A DNA stretch of 64,000 nt from Paenibacillus glucanolyticus NBRC 15330 (GCF_004000885.1 NZ_BIMC01000006.1:186001-250000); one strand, 5' to 3'. Numbered from the stretch's first letter, positions 44,171-53,848 are shown. A program made the numbers and translations. Notes: generated from the letters alone by a model not told the origin.

Positions 44171-44217
44171 CCTCTCTCCACCTGTAGAACATCGCAGAGG
44201 AGAGAGGTGTTTATTTT
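44171..44217 (+). terminator. Terminator after giant SLH gene
   Basis: CCTCTCTCC pairs with GGAGAGAGG (9 bp) and is followed by TGTTTATTTTT. Confidence 0.75.
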
Positions 44218-44321
44218 TCAGGTAAAGTATGGCGGAAGTTCCGATATAATGATATACAGGGTCAATGAACGAAACGTAAGCCGAAGTTACACCTATTCAG
44301 CAACTGGAGAGGGGGAAGAGG

Positions 44322-44648
44322 ATGACGGAATACGCGAATACGCCGAAGCCGCCTTATTATGCCTGCATTTTTGTGTCCAAACGAACGGAGGGCGACCGGG
44401 GTTACGGAGCGATGTCCGATAAAATGGCGGAACTCGCTGCGCAGCAGCCCGGCTATCTGGGGGGGGAATCTGCTCGGGATGAGGGTCTAGGGATCACGGT
44501 TTCGTACTGGGACTCCTTGGAGGCCATACGTTTATGGAAGGAGAACGCGGCTCATCAGGTAGCGCAGGAACGGGGCAAGAACGAGTGGTATGAAAGCTTT
44601 GGCTTGCGAATTTGCAAGGTGGAGCGGGACAGCTTCTATAAGCTCTAG
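44322..44648 (+). CDS. Antibiotic-biosynthesis-monooxygenase-fold protein (YqjZ-like)
   Basis: A 108-residue ABM-fold (dimeric alpha-beta barrel) protein. The segment YYACIFVSKRTEGDRGYGAMSDKMAELAAQQPGYLGGESARDEGLGITVSYWDSLEAIRLWKENAAH carries the family's W-x-N/H region and the PGYLG turn, as in Bacillus subtilis YqjZ. Members include small monooxygenases and haem-degrading enzymes, but the exact reaction is not predictable. AGGGGGAAGAGG precedes the ATG. It is followed 37 bp later by an oxidoreductase gene and is probably co-transcribed with it. A TATAAT at 44245-44250 is a possible -10. Confidence 0.8.
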   Translation: MTEYANTPKPPYYACIFVSKRTEGDRGYGAMSDKMAELAAQQPGYLGGESARDEGLGITVSYWDSLEAIRLWKENAAHQVAQERGKNEWYESFGLRICKVERDSFYKL

Positions 44649-44685
44649 GCAAGACCTGATCATGAAGAGGAAGAGGAGGATGATG

Positions 44686-45678
44686 ATGCAGAATTCGGGT
44701 AAGATCAGATGGGGAATCATGGGGACAGGCTGGATTGCGGAGCAGTTTGCCGCCGATCTGGCCTATGTGGAGAACGCCCAGTTTCTGGCTGTCGGTTCCC
44801 GTACGACCAGCAGTGCAGGTGAGTTTGCGTCTAAATATGATATTCCGCGGGCATATGGGAGTTATGAGGAACTTGTGTCAGATTCCGAAGTCGACGTTGT
44901 GTATATCGCAACTCCGCATCCCTTGCACCGGGACAATGTCATGTTGTGTCTTCAAGCAGGGAAATCCGTGCTGTGCGAGAAGCCCTTCACGATCAACGAG
45001 GATGAGCTGGAGGAGCTGGTATCGGCTGCGCGGGAGCGGAAGCTGTTCCTGATGGAGGCCATGTGGACGCGTTTTCTTCCACCCATTCGGCAGGTGCGAG
45101 CATGGTTGAAGGACGGACTTATCGGCGACGTTCGGTTAGTGAAGGCCGATTTTGGTTTTCGGAGCGGTTGGAATCCGCAAGGCCGTTTGCTCAATCCTGA
45201 ACTCGGCGGAGGCGCGCTGCTGGATGCAGGGATTTATCCGGTGTCGTTTGCATCGATGATTTTTGGCGCCCAGCCTGAGAAGATATGGAGTACTGCGCAT
45301 ATTGGAGTAACGGGCGTGGATGAGCAGTTCTCGGTTGTGCTATCCTATGAATCGGGCAAGACGGCTTCGTTAAACGGGGCAATCCGTCTCGGATTGACGA
45401 ATGAAGCTTATATATATGGGACAGGCGGGTATATTCATATTCCGTCTTTCCTGAACGCAACAACCGCTTCTCTTCATGTAGATGGAGCGGAACCGGTACG
45501 GGCCCTAGATGATCGTCAGGCGAAGGGTTATAACTTCGAAGCTTACGAAGTGGGACGGTGTCTGCTGGAAGGGCGGCTTGAGAGCGACGTGATGTCACTG
45601 GATGAGTCCCTTGCGATCATGAGGCTGCTGGATCAGATCCGGGGCCAATGGGGACTTAAGTACCCTTCGGAAGGATAA
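44686..45678 (+). CDS. Gfo/Idh/MocA family oxidoreductase
   Basis: About 330 residues. The Rossmann motif is WGIMGTGWIAEQFA (about residues 9-22), the EKP motif is VLCEKPFTINEDE (about 93-105) and the second domain contains GGGALLDAGIYPVSFASMIFG (about 172-192). The frame is open from 44590 and there are three consecutive ATGs. AGAGGAGG at 44672-44679 best suits ATG 44686, giving MQNSGKIRWG. It belongs to the dihydrodiol-dehydrogenase-like subgroup of the family; the substrate is unknown. It is a paralogue of the protein encoded at 4686-5684 but not a recent duplicate. Confidence 0.87.
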   Translation: MQNSGKIRWGIMGTGWIAEQFAADLAYVENAQFLAVGSRTTSSAGEFASKYDIPRAYGSYEELVSDSEVDVVYIATPHPLHRDNVMLCLQAGKSVLCEKPFTINEDELEELVSAARERKLFLMEAMWTRFLPPIRQVRAWLKDGLIGDVRLVKADFGFRSGWNPQGRLLNPELGGGALLDAGIYPVSFASMIFGAQPEKIWSTAHIGVTGVDEQFSVVLSYESGKTASLNGAIRLGLTNEAYIYGTGGYIHIPSFLNATTASLHVDGAEPVRALDDRQAKGYNFEAYEVGRCLLEGRLESDVMSLDESLAIMRLLDQIRGQWGLKYPSEG

Positions 45679-45697
45679 GTTGGTTCGTGTGCAGCGA

Positions 45698-45734
45698 AGC
45701 AGTGTGGGAGGAACTTCCCGCACTGCTTTTTTTT
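45698..45734 (+). terminator. Terminator after oxidoreductase gene
   Basis: AGCAGTGTGGGA pairs with TCCCGCACTGCT around GGAACT, followed by eight T. Confidence 0.9.
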
Positions 45735-45792
45735 GTGATTAAATACGGATAGCCCAGGAGCAGCGCAGCTTCTTTAAGCGCAGATGTCATTA

Positions 45793-45846
45793 TTTACATA
45801 AGTTTTACGGAGAGATAACAAGCCATTAACTCCCCTTTGTTATGCT
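45793..45846 (+). promoter_or_regulatory. Putative PhoP box and promoter
   Basis: Four hexamers TTTACA (45793), TTTACG (45804), ATAACA (45815) and TTAACT (45826) fall at exactly 11-bp spacing. They match the TT(A/T/C)ACA direct repeats bound by Bacillus PhoP. The -10 TATGCT (45841-45846) puts the array at about -60 to -22, the position used by PhoP-activated promoters, and no separate -35 is seen. The downstream gene encodes a secreted phosphoesterase, a typical Pho-regulon product. Confidence 0.65.
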
Positions 45847-45903
45847 GGAGCTGTTTGAGAGCGGTGTTGCAGACCCATCCTACATAATAAAAGGAGAGAA
45901 TTA

Positions 45904-48900
45904 ATGATTAATCACGTGTACAAAAAGCTATTATCCATGCTGTTATCCACGGCACTCGTGTTTGGATTTTTTGCAGGTCTCGGATTCCCGGCAGTGGCGG
46001 AAGCCGCGACACCGGGTCAGCCGGATATTTTGCTGCAGCGTAATGCCGATTGGAAATATTTTGATCAGGGACAAGATTTAACGACCGTTTGGCGCGCTAC
46101 CTATGACGACTCCTCTTGGGCAAATGGACTGGCTCCATTCGGCTATAAGGATAACGGAAGTGGTGTAACCACTGCGGAATTTGGACCGCTTCAGACCGTA
46201 ATGGACTATGGTACGGACAAAGAACTCAAACACCGCACGACTTACTTCCGTACAAATCTTCAGGTTAACAAGGATCAAATCGACGGTTACGGCCAGATTC
46301 TCGGAACGTTTGGCGTTGATGACGGCGCCGTGCTCTATGTCAATGGACATGAAATCAGACGTATGGGGATGCCTGGCGGTGAAATCACGTATTCCACCAA
46401 GGCCACTTCCAATAAGGACCTTCCGGTTGTATATGCGGATGTGGACCTGACAGAGCCGCTGAAAACATACCTGCAGGACGGCAGCAACGAAATTGCGGTC
46501 GAGGTTCACCAGCAGAGCGACAGCAGCTCGGATCTGTACTTCGATATGGAGCTTATCGCGTTAGAACAGGCTCCGGTGTTGGATATCTCCAAGATTACGG
46601 TAACTTTCCATGGAGACACAACAAGCGAGAAAGGATTCACCTGGTATACTCCGCTGGGATCATCCCGGAGCGATGTTCAGGTTGTGGAGAATCGCGGCAG
46701 TACGCCTGATTTCGCTCAAGCGCAAGTGTTTCACGGACGGACTTCCATCTCTGCGAACTCTCCGGGCGAACATGTTCATAAAGCGGAAGCGACCGGTCTG
46801 GCGGCGGATACGTCCTACTATTTCAGAGTTGGGGACGAAAGTCTGAATCTGTGGAGCGAGGCGGGTACCTTCGAGACGGCACCTGTAAGCGGAGCCTTCT
46901 CGTTCATCGACCTGACGGATACGCAGGCGAAGGAGGAAGACGAGGCGATGCTGTCCGCAGCTACCTTGTCCAAGGCGCTTGCGACCATCCCTGATGCCAA
47001 ATTCGTTGTCCATAATGGGGATGTGGTGGAGAACGGGACTTCGGAGCAGGAGTGGAACTGGCTCTTGGGCCATTCACAGTCCAGCCTTTTGAATACCACA
47101 ATCGCTCCGTCCGCGGGCAATCATGAGGACAAGAATTACGCTTTCTATGAGCACTTCAATGTGAAGGAGCCGGATAACGCTGCAACAGAGACCGGCGCAT
47201 ATTACTCTTACGACTATAGCAATGCCCATTTCATCGTGCTCAACTCCAATGAGAATTCGGCCGAATATGCGAACTTCTCCGCGGAGCAAGTAGCCTGGAT
47301 GAAGCAGGATGTGGAGCAAGCGAAGGCTGCAGGGGCAGAATGGATTATCGTAAACATCCACAAGGGTCCTTACACGACTTCGAATCATGCAACCGACAGC
47401 GATATCATTGGCGTGAATGGCGTGCGTAGTAAAATCGCGCCTCTAATGAATGAACTTGGAATCGATATGGTGCTCCAGGGTCATGATCACATCTATGCGC
47501 GTACGAAGCCGATCAAGCGTGACGGAACGGCTGAAGATGTCACCAAAATTACTGAGACGCTGAACGGTGAGAGCATTGAATATGCGGTCAAGCCGGATGG
47601 AACGATCTACATGATCCCAGCGACCGCCGGGGCCAAGGTTTATTTTAAGAACCAGAAGCCGGAGCTCGGGGACGCGTATTTCAATTTGTTTGAGCGCGCG
47701 GAAGAGAATCATGCCCGTCAGTACGGGGACACAACCAGCTTAGCCAGAGGCCATATACAAAATTTCGTCGGGATTACAATCGACGGCGGCAAGCTGACGG
47801 CTGTTACATATGAGATTGATCAGAACCAGAATAACGCGCAGCCGTTCATCGTGGATCAATTCGGAATCATGAAGGAAACGAAGCCGGATCCTGTTCAGGA
47901 AAAAGTGAGCAAGGTGACCGTTACATTCCACGGCGATGCCACAACATCCAAGGGTTTCACCTGGTATACTTCCCAGCAGGTGACAGGCAGTGACCTTCAA
48001 GTTGTGGAGAAGACGTCTGCCGCACCGGATTTCACAAACGCCAATTCGTTTAGCGGACGTTCGGCTCCTTCTACGAATTCGGCAGCAGAACTTGTACACA
48101 AAGCAGAAGCAGCCAAACTCAAGCCGAATACGACCTACTATTTCCGCGTAGGCGATGAGACACTAGGCGTTTGGAGTGACATGGGAACCTTCCGGACCGC
48201 ACCGAAGAGCGGAGCGTTTACATTCATTGATCTGGCGGATACGCAGGCGAAGGAAGAAGATGAAGCGGTGCTTTCATCCGAGACGCTTACCAAGGCGCTT
48301 ACTGCGGTTCCGGAGGCAGAATTTGTCGTTCACAATGGAGATATCGTGGACAATGGCGTCAAAGAAGAGCAGTGGGATTGGCTGTTAGGACACTCGCAGG
48401 AAAGCCTGCTTCATACAACACTGGCCCCTTCCGCGGGAAATCACGAGGACGAGAACTATGCTTTCATTGAGCATTTTAATCTGCAGCAGCCGGAGCATTC
48501 AGCAACGGAGACCGGAGCTTATTATTCGTACGATTACAGCAACGCACATTTCGTTGTGTTGAATTCGAATGAAGGCTCGGCGGAATACGATAACTTCTCG
48601 GTAGAGCAAGTAGAGTGGCTTAAACAGGATGTCCAAAAAGCCAAGAAGGACGGTGCGCAGTGGGTGATCGTTAACATCCATAAAGGCCCGTACACCACGT
48701 CGAACCATGCAACAGACTCCGATATTATGGGGGCTAACGGTGTTCGTACCAAGATAGCTCCGATAATGGCAGAGCTTGGCATTGATTTTGTGTTGCAGGG
48801 TCATGATCACATCTATGCACGGACCAAGCCGATCAAGTCGGATGGCAAGGCGGCAGAACCGGTGAAAATTACGGAGATGTTAAACGGTGAGAAGCTGGAA

Positions 48901-49962
48901 TACTCGGTAAATCCTGACGGTACAATCTATTTGATTCCGGCAACCGCAGGTCCGAAGGTCTATTATAAGAACCCTAGCTCAAGTCTGGGGGAAGCGTACT
49001 ACAACCTCTTCGAAATTGCAGACGAAAATCACGCTGCCAAATACGGTCCGGACCCGAGCGATAACCGGAGACCAAAACGCAGCCAGGTGCAAAATTTCGT
49101 CGGCATTACGATTGACGGCGGCAAGCTGACGGCTGTTACGTACGAAATCGATCAGAACCTGAATGGAGCACAGCCATTTATTATCGATCAATTCGGAATT
49201 GTGAAGAAGGATGTTCAGACGCCGAATCCGGATCCAGGGACTCCTAATCCTGGCACACCGGATCCGGGTCCTGGCACATCCAATCCAGGATCAGGAACCA
49301 ACTCGGGCTCGGGCAGCAATCCAGGCTCCGGTTCCGGTAATGAGACCCATCCTGGCAATGGATCGGGCACAGGCTCTCAGCCTGGCACCAATCCAGGCTC
49401 GGGTTCCGGCAACGGGAATCCGCCAGTCATCCTGAAGGATACGGCGGGACACTGGGCCAAATCAGCCATCGATAAGGCCGTGGCAGCAGGCTTCGTGAAC
49501 GGTTATGGCGACGGAACCTTCCGTCCGAATCAACATGTAACGCGTGCAGAATTCATCACTATGCTGGGACGTGCATTGGGTCTGAATGCAGGTGGTACTG
49601 CCCTGACGTTCACAGATACAGCGAAGATCCCTTCCTGGGCGAAGGATGCTGTAGCCCAGGCGTCAGAAGCCGGCATTATAAGCGGCTACAAGGATGGATC
49701 CTTCGGCCCTCATCAAGGGTTATCCCGAGCAGAGCTGGTTGCTATGGTTGTTCGCGCCAGCGGGATCGGTACCGATTCTGCAACGAAGCTGAGCTTTAAC
49801 GATACGAAGGATATCCCGGCTTGGGCGCGGCCTTATGTAGCCGCTGCAGTTGAAGCAGGGCTTGTAGGTGGAGTGGGCAATAACCGCTTTGCTCCACAGC
49901 AGGTCGCCACCCGGGCGGAAGCCGTAACACTTATTATCGGACTTCTTGAATATACGAAATAA
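45904..49962 (+). CDS. SLH-anchored protein with duplicated metallophosphoesterase
   Basis: 1352 residues. Signal peptide (about 1-34); galactose-binding-like N-domain (38-225, DWKYFDQGQDLTTVWRATY). Then come two near-identical modules, 440 residues apart, each a purple-acid-phosphatase-like Fn3 domain (FHGDxTxxKGFTWYT, at 232 and 672) followed by a calcineurin-like metallophosphoesterase. Module 1 shows DTQAKEEDEA, VHNGDVVENG, AGNHED, NIHKGPYT and QGHDHIYART; module 2 has the same set, so both sites look intact. A Gly/Pro/Ser linker (about 1106-1176) leads to three SLH domains. Its role is probably phosphate release from phosphomonoester or diester substrates at the wall. AAAAGGAGAG precedes the ATG. 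A PhoP-like box upstream suggests induction by phosphate starvation. Confidence 0.9.
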   Translation: MINHVYKKLLSMLLSTALVFGFFAGLGFPAVAEAATPGQPDILLQRNADWKYFDQGQDLTTVWRATYDDSSWANGLAPFGYKDNGSGVTTAEFGPLQTVMDYGTDKELKHRTTYFRTNLQVNKDQIDGYGQILGTFGVDDGAVLYVNGHEIRRMGMPGGEITYSTKATSNKDLPVVYADVDLTEPLKTYLQDGSNEIAVEVHQQSDSSSDLYFDMELIALEQAPVLDISKITVTFHGDTTSEKGFTWYTPLGSSRSDVQVVENRGSTPDFAQAQVFHGRTSISANSPGEHVHKAEATGLAADTSYYFRVGDESLNLWSEAGTFETAPVSGAFSFIDLTDTQAKEEDEAMLSAATLSKALATIPDAKFVVHNGDVVENGTSEQEWNWLLGHSQSSLLNTTIAPSAGNHEDKNYAFYEHFNVKEPDNAATETGAYYSYDYSNAHFIVLNSNENSAEYANFSAEQVAWMKQDVEQAKAAGAEWIIVNIHKGPYTTSNHATDSDIIGVNGVRSKIAPLMNELGIDMVLQGHDHIYARTKPIKRDGTAEDVTKITETLNGESIEYAVKPDGTIYMIPATAGAKVYFKNQKPELGDAYFNLFERAEENHARQYGDTTSLARGHIQNFVGITIDGGKLTAVTYEIDQNQNNAQPFIVDQFGIMKETKPDPVQEKVSKVTVTFHGDATTSKGFTWYTSQQVTGSDLQVVEKTSAAPDFTNANSFSGRSAPSTNSAAELVHKAEAAKLKPNTTYYFRVGDETLGVWSDMGTFRTAPKSGAFTFIDLADTQAKEEDEAVLSSETLTKALTAVPEAEFVVHNGDIVDNGVKEEQWDWLLGHSQESLLHTTLAPSAGNHEDENYAFIEHFNLQQPEHSATETGAYYSYDYSNAHFVVLNSNEGSAEYDNFSVEQVEWLKQDVQKAKKDGAQWVIVNIHKGPYTTSNHATDSDIMGANGVRTKIAPIMAELGIDFVLQGHDHIYARTKPIKSDGKAAEPVKITEMLNGEKLEYSVNPDGTIYLIPATAGPKVYYKNPSSSLGEAYYNLFEIADENHAAKYGPDPSDNRRPKRSQVQNFVGITIDGGKLTAVTYEIDQNLNGAQPFIIDQFGIVKKDVQTPNPDPGTPNPGTPDPGPGTSNPGSGTNSGSGSNPGSGSGNETHPGNGSGTGSQPGTNPGSGSGNGNPPVILKDTAGHWAKSAIDKAVAAGFVNGYGDGTFRPNQHVTRAEFITMLGRALGLNAGGTALTFTDTAKIPSWAKDAVAQASEAGIISGYKDGSFGPHQGLSRAELVAMVVRASGIGTDSATKLSFNDTKDIPAWARPYVAAAVEAGLVGGVGNNRFAPQQVATRAEAVTLIIGLLEYTK

Positions 49963-49977
49963 AGGAAGAGTTGGAAG

Positions 49978-50016
49978 AAGCCAATGCGGGAGTTTTGTCC
50001 CGTGTTGGCTTTTTTA
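49978..50016 (+). terminator. Terminator after duplicated phosphoesterase gene
   Basis: AAGCCAATGCGGGA pairs with TCCCGTGTTGGCTT around GTTTTG, followed by six T. Confidence 0.92.
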
Positions 50017-50042
50017 TGCCGTCTACGTCAAGGACTATGAAA

Positions 50043-50112
50043 ATTCCTGCTTAAAATATAAAATTTTATTTTATTAAAACTATTGAAATTTGAAATAAAA
50101 TTTCAATATGAT
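50043..50112 (+). promoter_or_regulatory. SLH-protein promoter with palindromic spacer (copy 2)
   Basis: TTGAAA (50083-50088) and TATGAT (50107-50112) are 18 bp apart. The same 17-bp palindrome TTGAAATAAAATTTCAA (50090-50106) lies between them, and ATTCCTGCT (50043-50051) sits 40 bp before the -35. Spacing is identical to the promoter at 37761-37830. The shared stretch extends through the -10. Confidence 0.6.
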
Positions 50113-50257
50113 AGAGCTAGAGATGAACGAGAGATCAGGTCCGTGCGATCATCTACTCTAGCCAGGGATCGGAGGTGAGTGTCAGCCCGATTTACTTACA
50201 GATTGGGATCAAGGTTTAGGATTGTAAGCACTCATACTATAGGGAGTGAATTGATGA

Positions 50258-53200
50258 ATGATAACCAAAAGGCGTGTCTATCGAAGCAGCAAGTCTGTCC
50301 TGTCCATGACACTGGCGTTAGCCGTGATGTTCAGTTCGGCCGTTTCCGCGTGGGGCAATTCCATTGAAACGAATGCAAGCGGCGGAGAGCCGGGAGCGGT
50401 GGTGCTGGAGGATTTCGAATCAGTAACGAATCTGTTTGCGTCTTCCGTAAGGGGGAAGGCCGAACTGGATTTAGCGGAGAGGCCGGAGCGAATCTATTAC
50501 GGGCGTCACGCTGCAGCTTTAACTTATGATTTTGTAGGCAGCGAATCCGGCACCTCGGCGGCTTATCTCAACTTCAAAGACCCGGATGGATCAACAGGCA
50601 GAAGCATTCCCGGATCACCGAAGGCACTCGGCTTATGGGTTTACGGCGACGGCGGCAACCACTGGCTCCGTGCGCAGCTTCAGGATTCTGCAGGCGGTAA
50701 GCATGCCGTTGATTTAACAGCCACCACCTCCGGTTTTAGCTGGAAGGGCTGGAAATACGTCAAATTTAACGTTCCCTCGGCCATCAAGACTCCTCTCAAA
50801 GTGAATCAAATCTACGTCACCGAATTAAAAGACACGAATAAAAACAAAGGTACTGTATACTTCGACAGACTAACCGCATTCTATACGGCTTCCCCGGTAT
50901 ACGGGCTCGACATCGGCGGGCTGACGCCCATGGGTGCTGGAGAATCGGTCATGCCGCAAGTCTATGGAACCTATGAAGGTCAGACGGAACCAGCCTTATT
51001 GACATCCGGCGTGAAACTGACCAGCAGTGACGAAACCATCGCTACCGTTACGGGCGCTACATACGACACCATTGAGGCCTTGAAGCCGGGAACGGTGACC
51101 ATCACGGCTGAGTACGGCGATGCGCCTAGGGCTCAATATGAGCTTCATATTACGCAGGATACTCCGGTTCCCTATGAATTGCTGTTATCCGGACCGCTTC
51201 ATATGGAGACTAGCGTTACCGGCGACATGAGAACCAGCGTGGTTTACTCCGTCTACGGAAACCAGACCGATCCTGTGTGGATGACCGAAGGGATCAGTTA
51301 TACAAGCGATCAGCCAGGCGTTGTGTCGGTCGACCAAGCGGGTCAATTGACCGCGGTTTCCGAAGGAACGGCAGCCATTACCGCCTCGTATCGGGGAGCT
51401 GCAACACAACACACCATTACGGTGACAGATCCTGTTCCTGTTCTGCAGAGCATTGAACTTCAAGGACTTACGTCCGTGACGGTAGGAGATTCTTTTGAAA
51501 CGGTTGTATCGGCTACGTACTCCTGGATGAATGAGCCGGTAACTATAGAAGAAGACGTTACGTTTACCAGCAGCAATTCAACCGTCGCTTCTGTTACGGA
51601 TCAAGGGGTTGTAAGCGGTTTGAAGGTAGGCTCCGCTAGAATAACAGCCACATTCCAGGGAAAGAGCAGCTCGCTCTACATTACGGTAAATGAAACCCCG
51701 GAGCATCCGAAAACGGAGATGAGGGCAGCATGGATCGCTACCGTTGACAACATTGACTGGCCAGCCAAAGGGGTCACCGATCCGGCCCAGCAGAAGGAGC
51801 AGTTTATCAGCCTGCTTGATCAGCTGGAGAATGCGGGGATGAATGCGGTCATTATGCAGATCAAACCAACCGCGGATGCATTTTATCCGTCAGAGTATGG
51901 GCCTTGGTCGGAATGGCTGACAGGTGAACAAGGCAAGAATCCGGGTTATGATCCGCTGGCATTCCTGCTCGAGGAGGTGCATAAGCGAAACATGGAGTTT
52001 CACGCCTGGTTCAATCCATACCGCATCAGTCTTCAAGGGGACGTCAACCAGCTTGTAGAGGATCACCCGGCCAGACAGCACCCGGAATGGGTTGAGGAAT
52101 ATGGCGGCAAGCTGTATTTCAATCCAGGGGTGCCGGAGGCACAGCAGTTCATCATTGATGGAGTCCTGGAAGTCGTTCGGAATTACGATATCGATGCCGT
52201 GCATTTTGACGATTATTTCTACCCGTATCCCGTAACTGGCGTGGATTTCCCGGATACGGATACCTTTAATCAATACAAGGGCTCCTTTACAAATAAGAGT
52301 GATTGGAGAAGAAATAACGTCAATGAATTTATTCAGAACGTGAACGAAGCCATCAAGGCAGAGAAGAGTTACATGAAATTCGGCATCAGCCCGTTCGGTA
52401 TTTGGAAAAACAAATCCAGCGACCAGGCCGGCTCCGAAACGACGGGCCTTGAGAGCTATCATGCGATTTACGCGGATTCGAAGAAATGGGTCGAAGAAGA
52501 GTGGGTCGACTATATTACGCCGCAGATTTATTGGAATATCGGGTACTCCGCAGCGGCCTACGATAAGCTGATCGATTGGTGGAGCGGTGTCGCTGCCGGT
52601 AAGAATGTACATCTGTACAGCGGACAGGCGGTGTATAGAATCGGGACAACACCTGAATGGTCCAATCCCGAGGAAATGCCGAACCAGGTGAAGTACAACC
52701 GCAATTTTGAGGAAGTCCGGGGCAGCATGTATTTCAGCTCCAAATGGTTCGCGCTGAATCAGCTCGGATTCACGGACAGACTGAAGAACGATCTGTACCG
52801 ATATCCGGCACTCATCCCGGCTATGCCTTGGATTGATTCGGCGGCACCCTCTGCGCCCAAGCAGCCGAGGGCCAATCGAGCACAGGAAGGTGTGAAGCTC
52901 AGCTGGTCTTCGATTGACGACGAGACATATTACGCGGTTTATCGTTATGATGGACGAGCCGCCGGCAATATGCAGGACCCGGCGCATTTGTTAGGGACCT
53001 TCAGGAAAACAGCCGGTATAACGCAGTCCTATATCGATCATACTGTCGCAAAGGGACAAACCTACACGTATGTTGTGACGGCTGTCGATCGTTTGCATAA
53101 CGAGAGCAGTCAGAGTCCATCCGTAACGATAACAGCGGGAGACAGCGGCGAGCCGCCGGTTGACCCGCCGGGGAATCCGAGTCCACCGGTGACGCCTCCA

Positions 53201-53833
53201 GTGACCCCGCCTGTAACTCCACCGGTCACTCCACCGGTCACTCCGCCGGTGACACCTCCCGTAACGCCGCCGACTCCACCGAAACCTCCGGTGTTCAACG
53301 ATGTGGACAGCATAGGCTGGGCGAAAGCGGCGATTGAGGAACTGGCTGCGCTTGGCATCGTAAAGGGAGTGGGGCATGATTCGTTCCAGCCGCTGAAATC
53401 GGTGACACGAGCCGAATTTCTGGCCATGCTGGTCCGAGCCTTCCAGCTAACAGGGGAGGCAGAGCTTGAATTTACCGATGTAAGGCCGTCCGATTGGCAC
53501 TATGCGATCATCGCATCTGCGGTAGAGGCCGGGCTGGCCCAAGGCATCGGCGGCGGCAAATTCGAGCCGAACCGGCCGATAACCCGTCAGGAAATGGCGA
53601 TCATGAGCGCCAATGCATTAACATTATTCACCGATATGAAGGCACAGGATGAGGATGGTACCTTGGCGAAGTTTAAAGACGGCAGCAGCATTGCAGGTTA
53701 TGCAAGAAACGCAGTGGCACTCTTGGCCGAGAAAGGCGTGATCCAAGGAACCGGAAATGATCGGTTCACGCCGAAAGGAATCGCCAATCGAGCTCAGGCA
53801 GCGGTGATCATCTATAATCTGTTGAATCTTTAG
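50258..53833 (+). CDS. SLH-anchored family-10-like glycosyl hydrolase (GHL10)
   Basis: 1191 residues. Signal peptide (about 1-33). A carbohydrate-binding-like jelly-roll (48-203) is related to that of the 2024-residue protein (LEDFE...WVYGDGxxHWLRAQ...FKGWKY in both). Three BIG2 domains follow (about 215-480). The GHL10/DUF187 barrel (486-853) begins EMRAAWIATVDNIDWPAKG and contains FHAWFNPYRI and DAVHFDDYFYPYP, as in Bacillus YngK. Then come an Fn3 domain (868-960), a Pro/Thr linker of repeated PPVTPPV, and three SLH domains (about 1013-1191). The substrate is probably a cell-wall or biofilm polysaccharide, not proven. AGGGAGTG nine bases before ATG 50258 supports this start; an overlapping ATG at 50254 leads to a short frame only. 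Confidence 0.9.
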   Translation: MITKRRVYRSSKSVLSMTLALAVMFSSAVSAWGNSIETNASGGEPGAVVLEDFESVTNLFASSVRGKAELDLAERPERIYYGRHAAALTYDFVGSESGTSAAYLNFKDPDGSTGRSIPGSPKALGLWVYGDGGNHWLRAQLQDSAGGKHAVDLTATTSGFSWKGWKYVKFNVPSAIKTPLKVNQIYVTELKDTNKNKGTVYFDRLTAFYTASPVYGLDIGGLTPMGAGESVMPQVYGTYEGQTEPALLTSGVKLTSSDETIATVTGATYDTIEALKPGTVTITAEYGDAPRAQYELHITQDTPVPYELLLSGPLHMETSVTGDMRTSVVYSVYGNQTDPVWMTEGISYTSDQPGVVSVDQAGQLTAVSEGTAAITASYRGAATQHTITVTDPVPVLQSIELQGLTSVTVGDSFETVVSATYSWMNEPVTIEEDVTFTSSNSTVASVTDQGVVSGLKVGSARITATFQGKSSSLYITVNETPEHPKTEMRAAWIATVDNIDWPAKGVTDPAQQKEQFISLLDQLENAGMNAVIMQIKPTADAFYPSEYGPWSEWLTGEQGKNPGYDPLAFLLEEVHKRNMEFHAWFNPYRISLQGDVNQLVEDHPARQHPEWVEEYGGKLYFNPGVPEAQQFIIDGVLEVVRNYDIDAVHFDDYFYPYPVTGVDFPDTDTFNQYKGSFTNKSDWRRNNVNEFIQNVNEAIKAEKSYMKFGISPFGIWKNKSSDQAGSETTGLESYHAIYADSKKWVEEEWVDYITPQIYWNIGYSAAAYDKLIDWWSGVAAGKNVHLYSGQAVYRIGTTPEWSNPEEMPNQVKYNRNFEEVRGSMYFSSKWFALNQLGFTDRLKNDLYRYPALIPAMPWIDSAAPSAPKQPRANRAQEGVKLSWSSIDDETYYAVYRYDGRAAGNMQDPAHLLGTFRKTAGITQSYIDHTVAKGQTYTYVVTAVDRLHNESSQSPSVTITAGDSGEPPVDPPGNPSPPVTPPVTPPVTPPVTPPVTPPVTPPVTPPTPPKPPVFNDVDSIGWAKAAIEELAALGIVKGVGHDSFQPLKSVTRAEFLAMLVRAFQLTGEAELEFTDVRPSDWHYAIIASAVEAGLAQGIGGGKFEPNRPITRQEMAIMSANALTLFTDMKAQDEDGTLAKFKDGSSIAGYARNAVALLAEKGVIQGTGNDRFTPKGIANRAQAAVIIYNLLNL

Positions 53834-53848
53834 GGTGATAAGAGTGAC

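Noticed and set aside
44207..44422. Small frame between the giant SLH gene and the ABM-fold gene
   Set aside because: It starts inside the terminator of the upstream gene and overlaps the better-supported gene at 44322.
51890..52987. 365-codon antisense frame inside the GHL10 gene
   Set aside because: The opposite strand encodes a catalytic barrel with clear motifs; the antisense product has no recognisable features.
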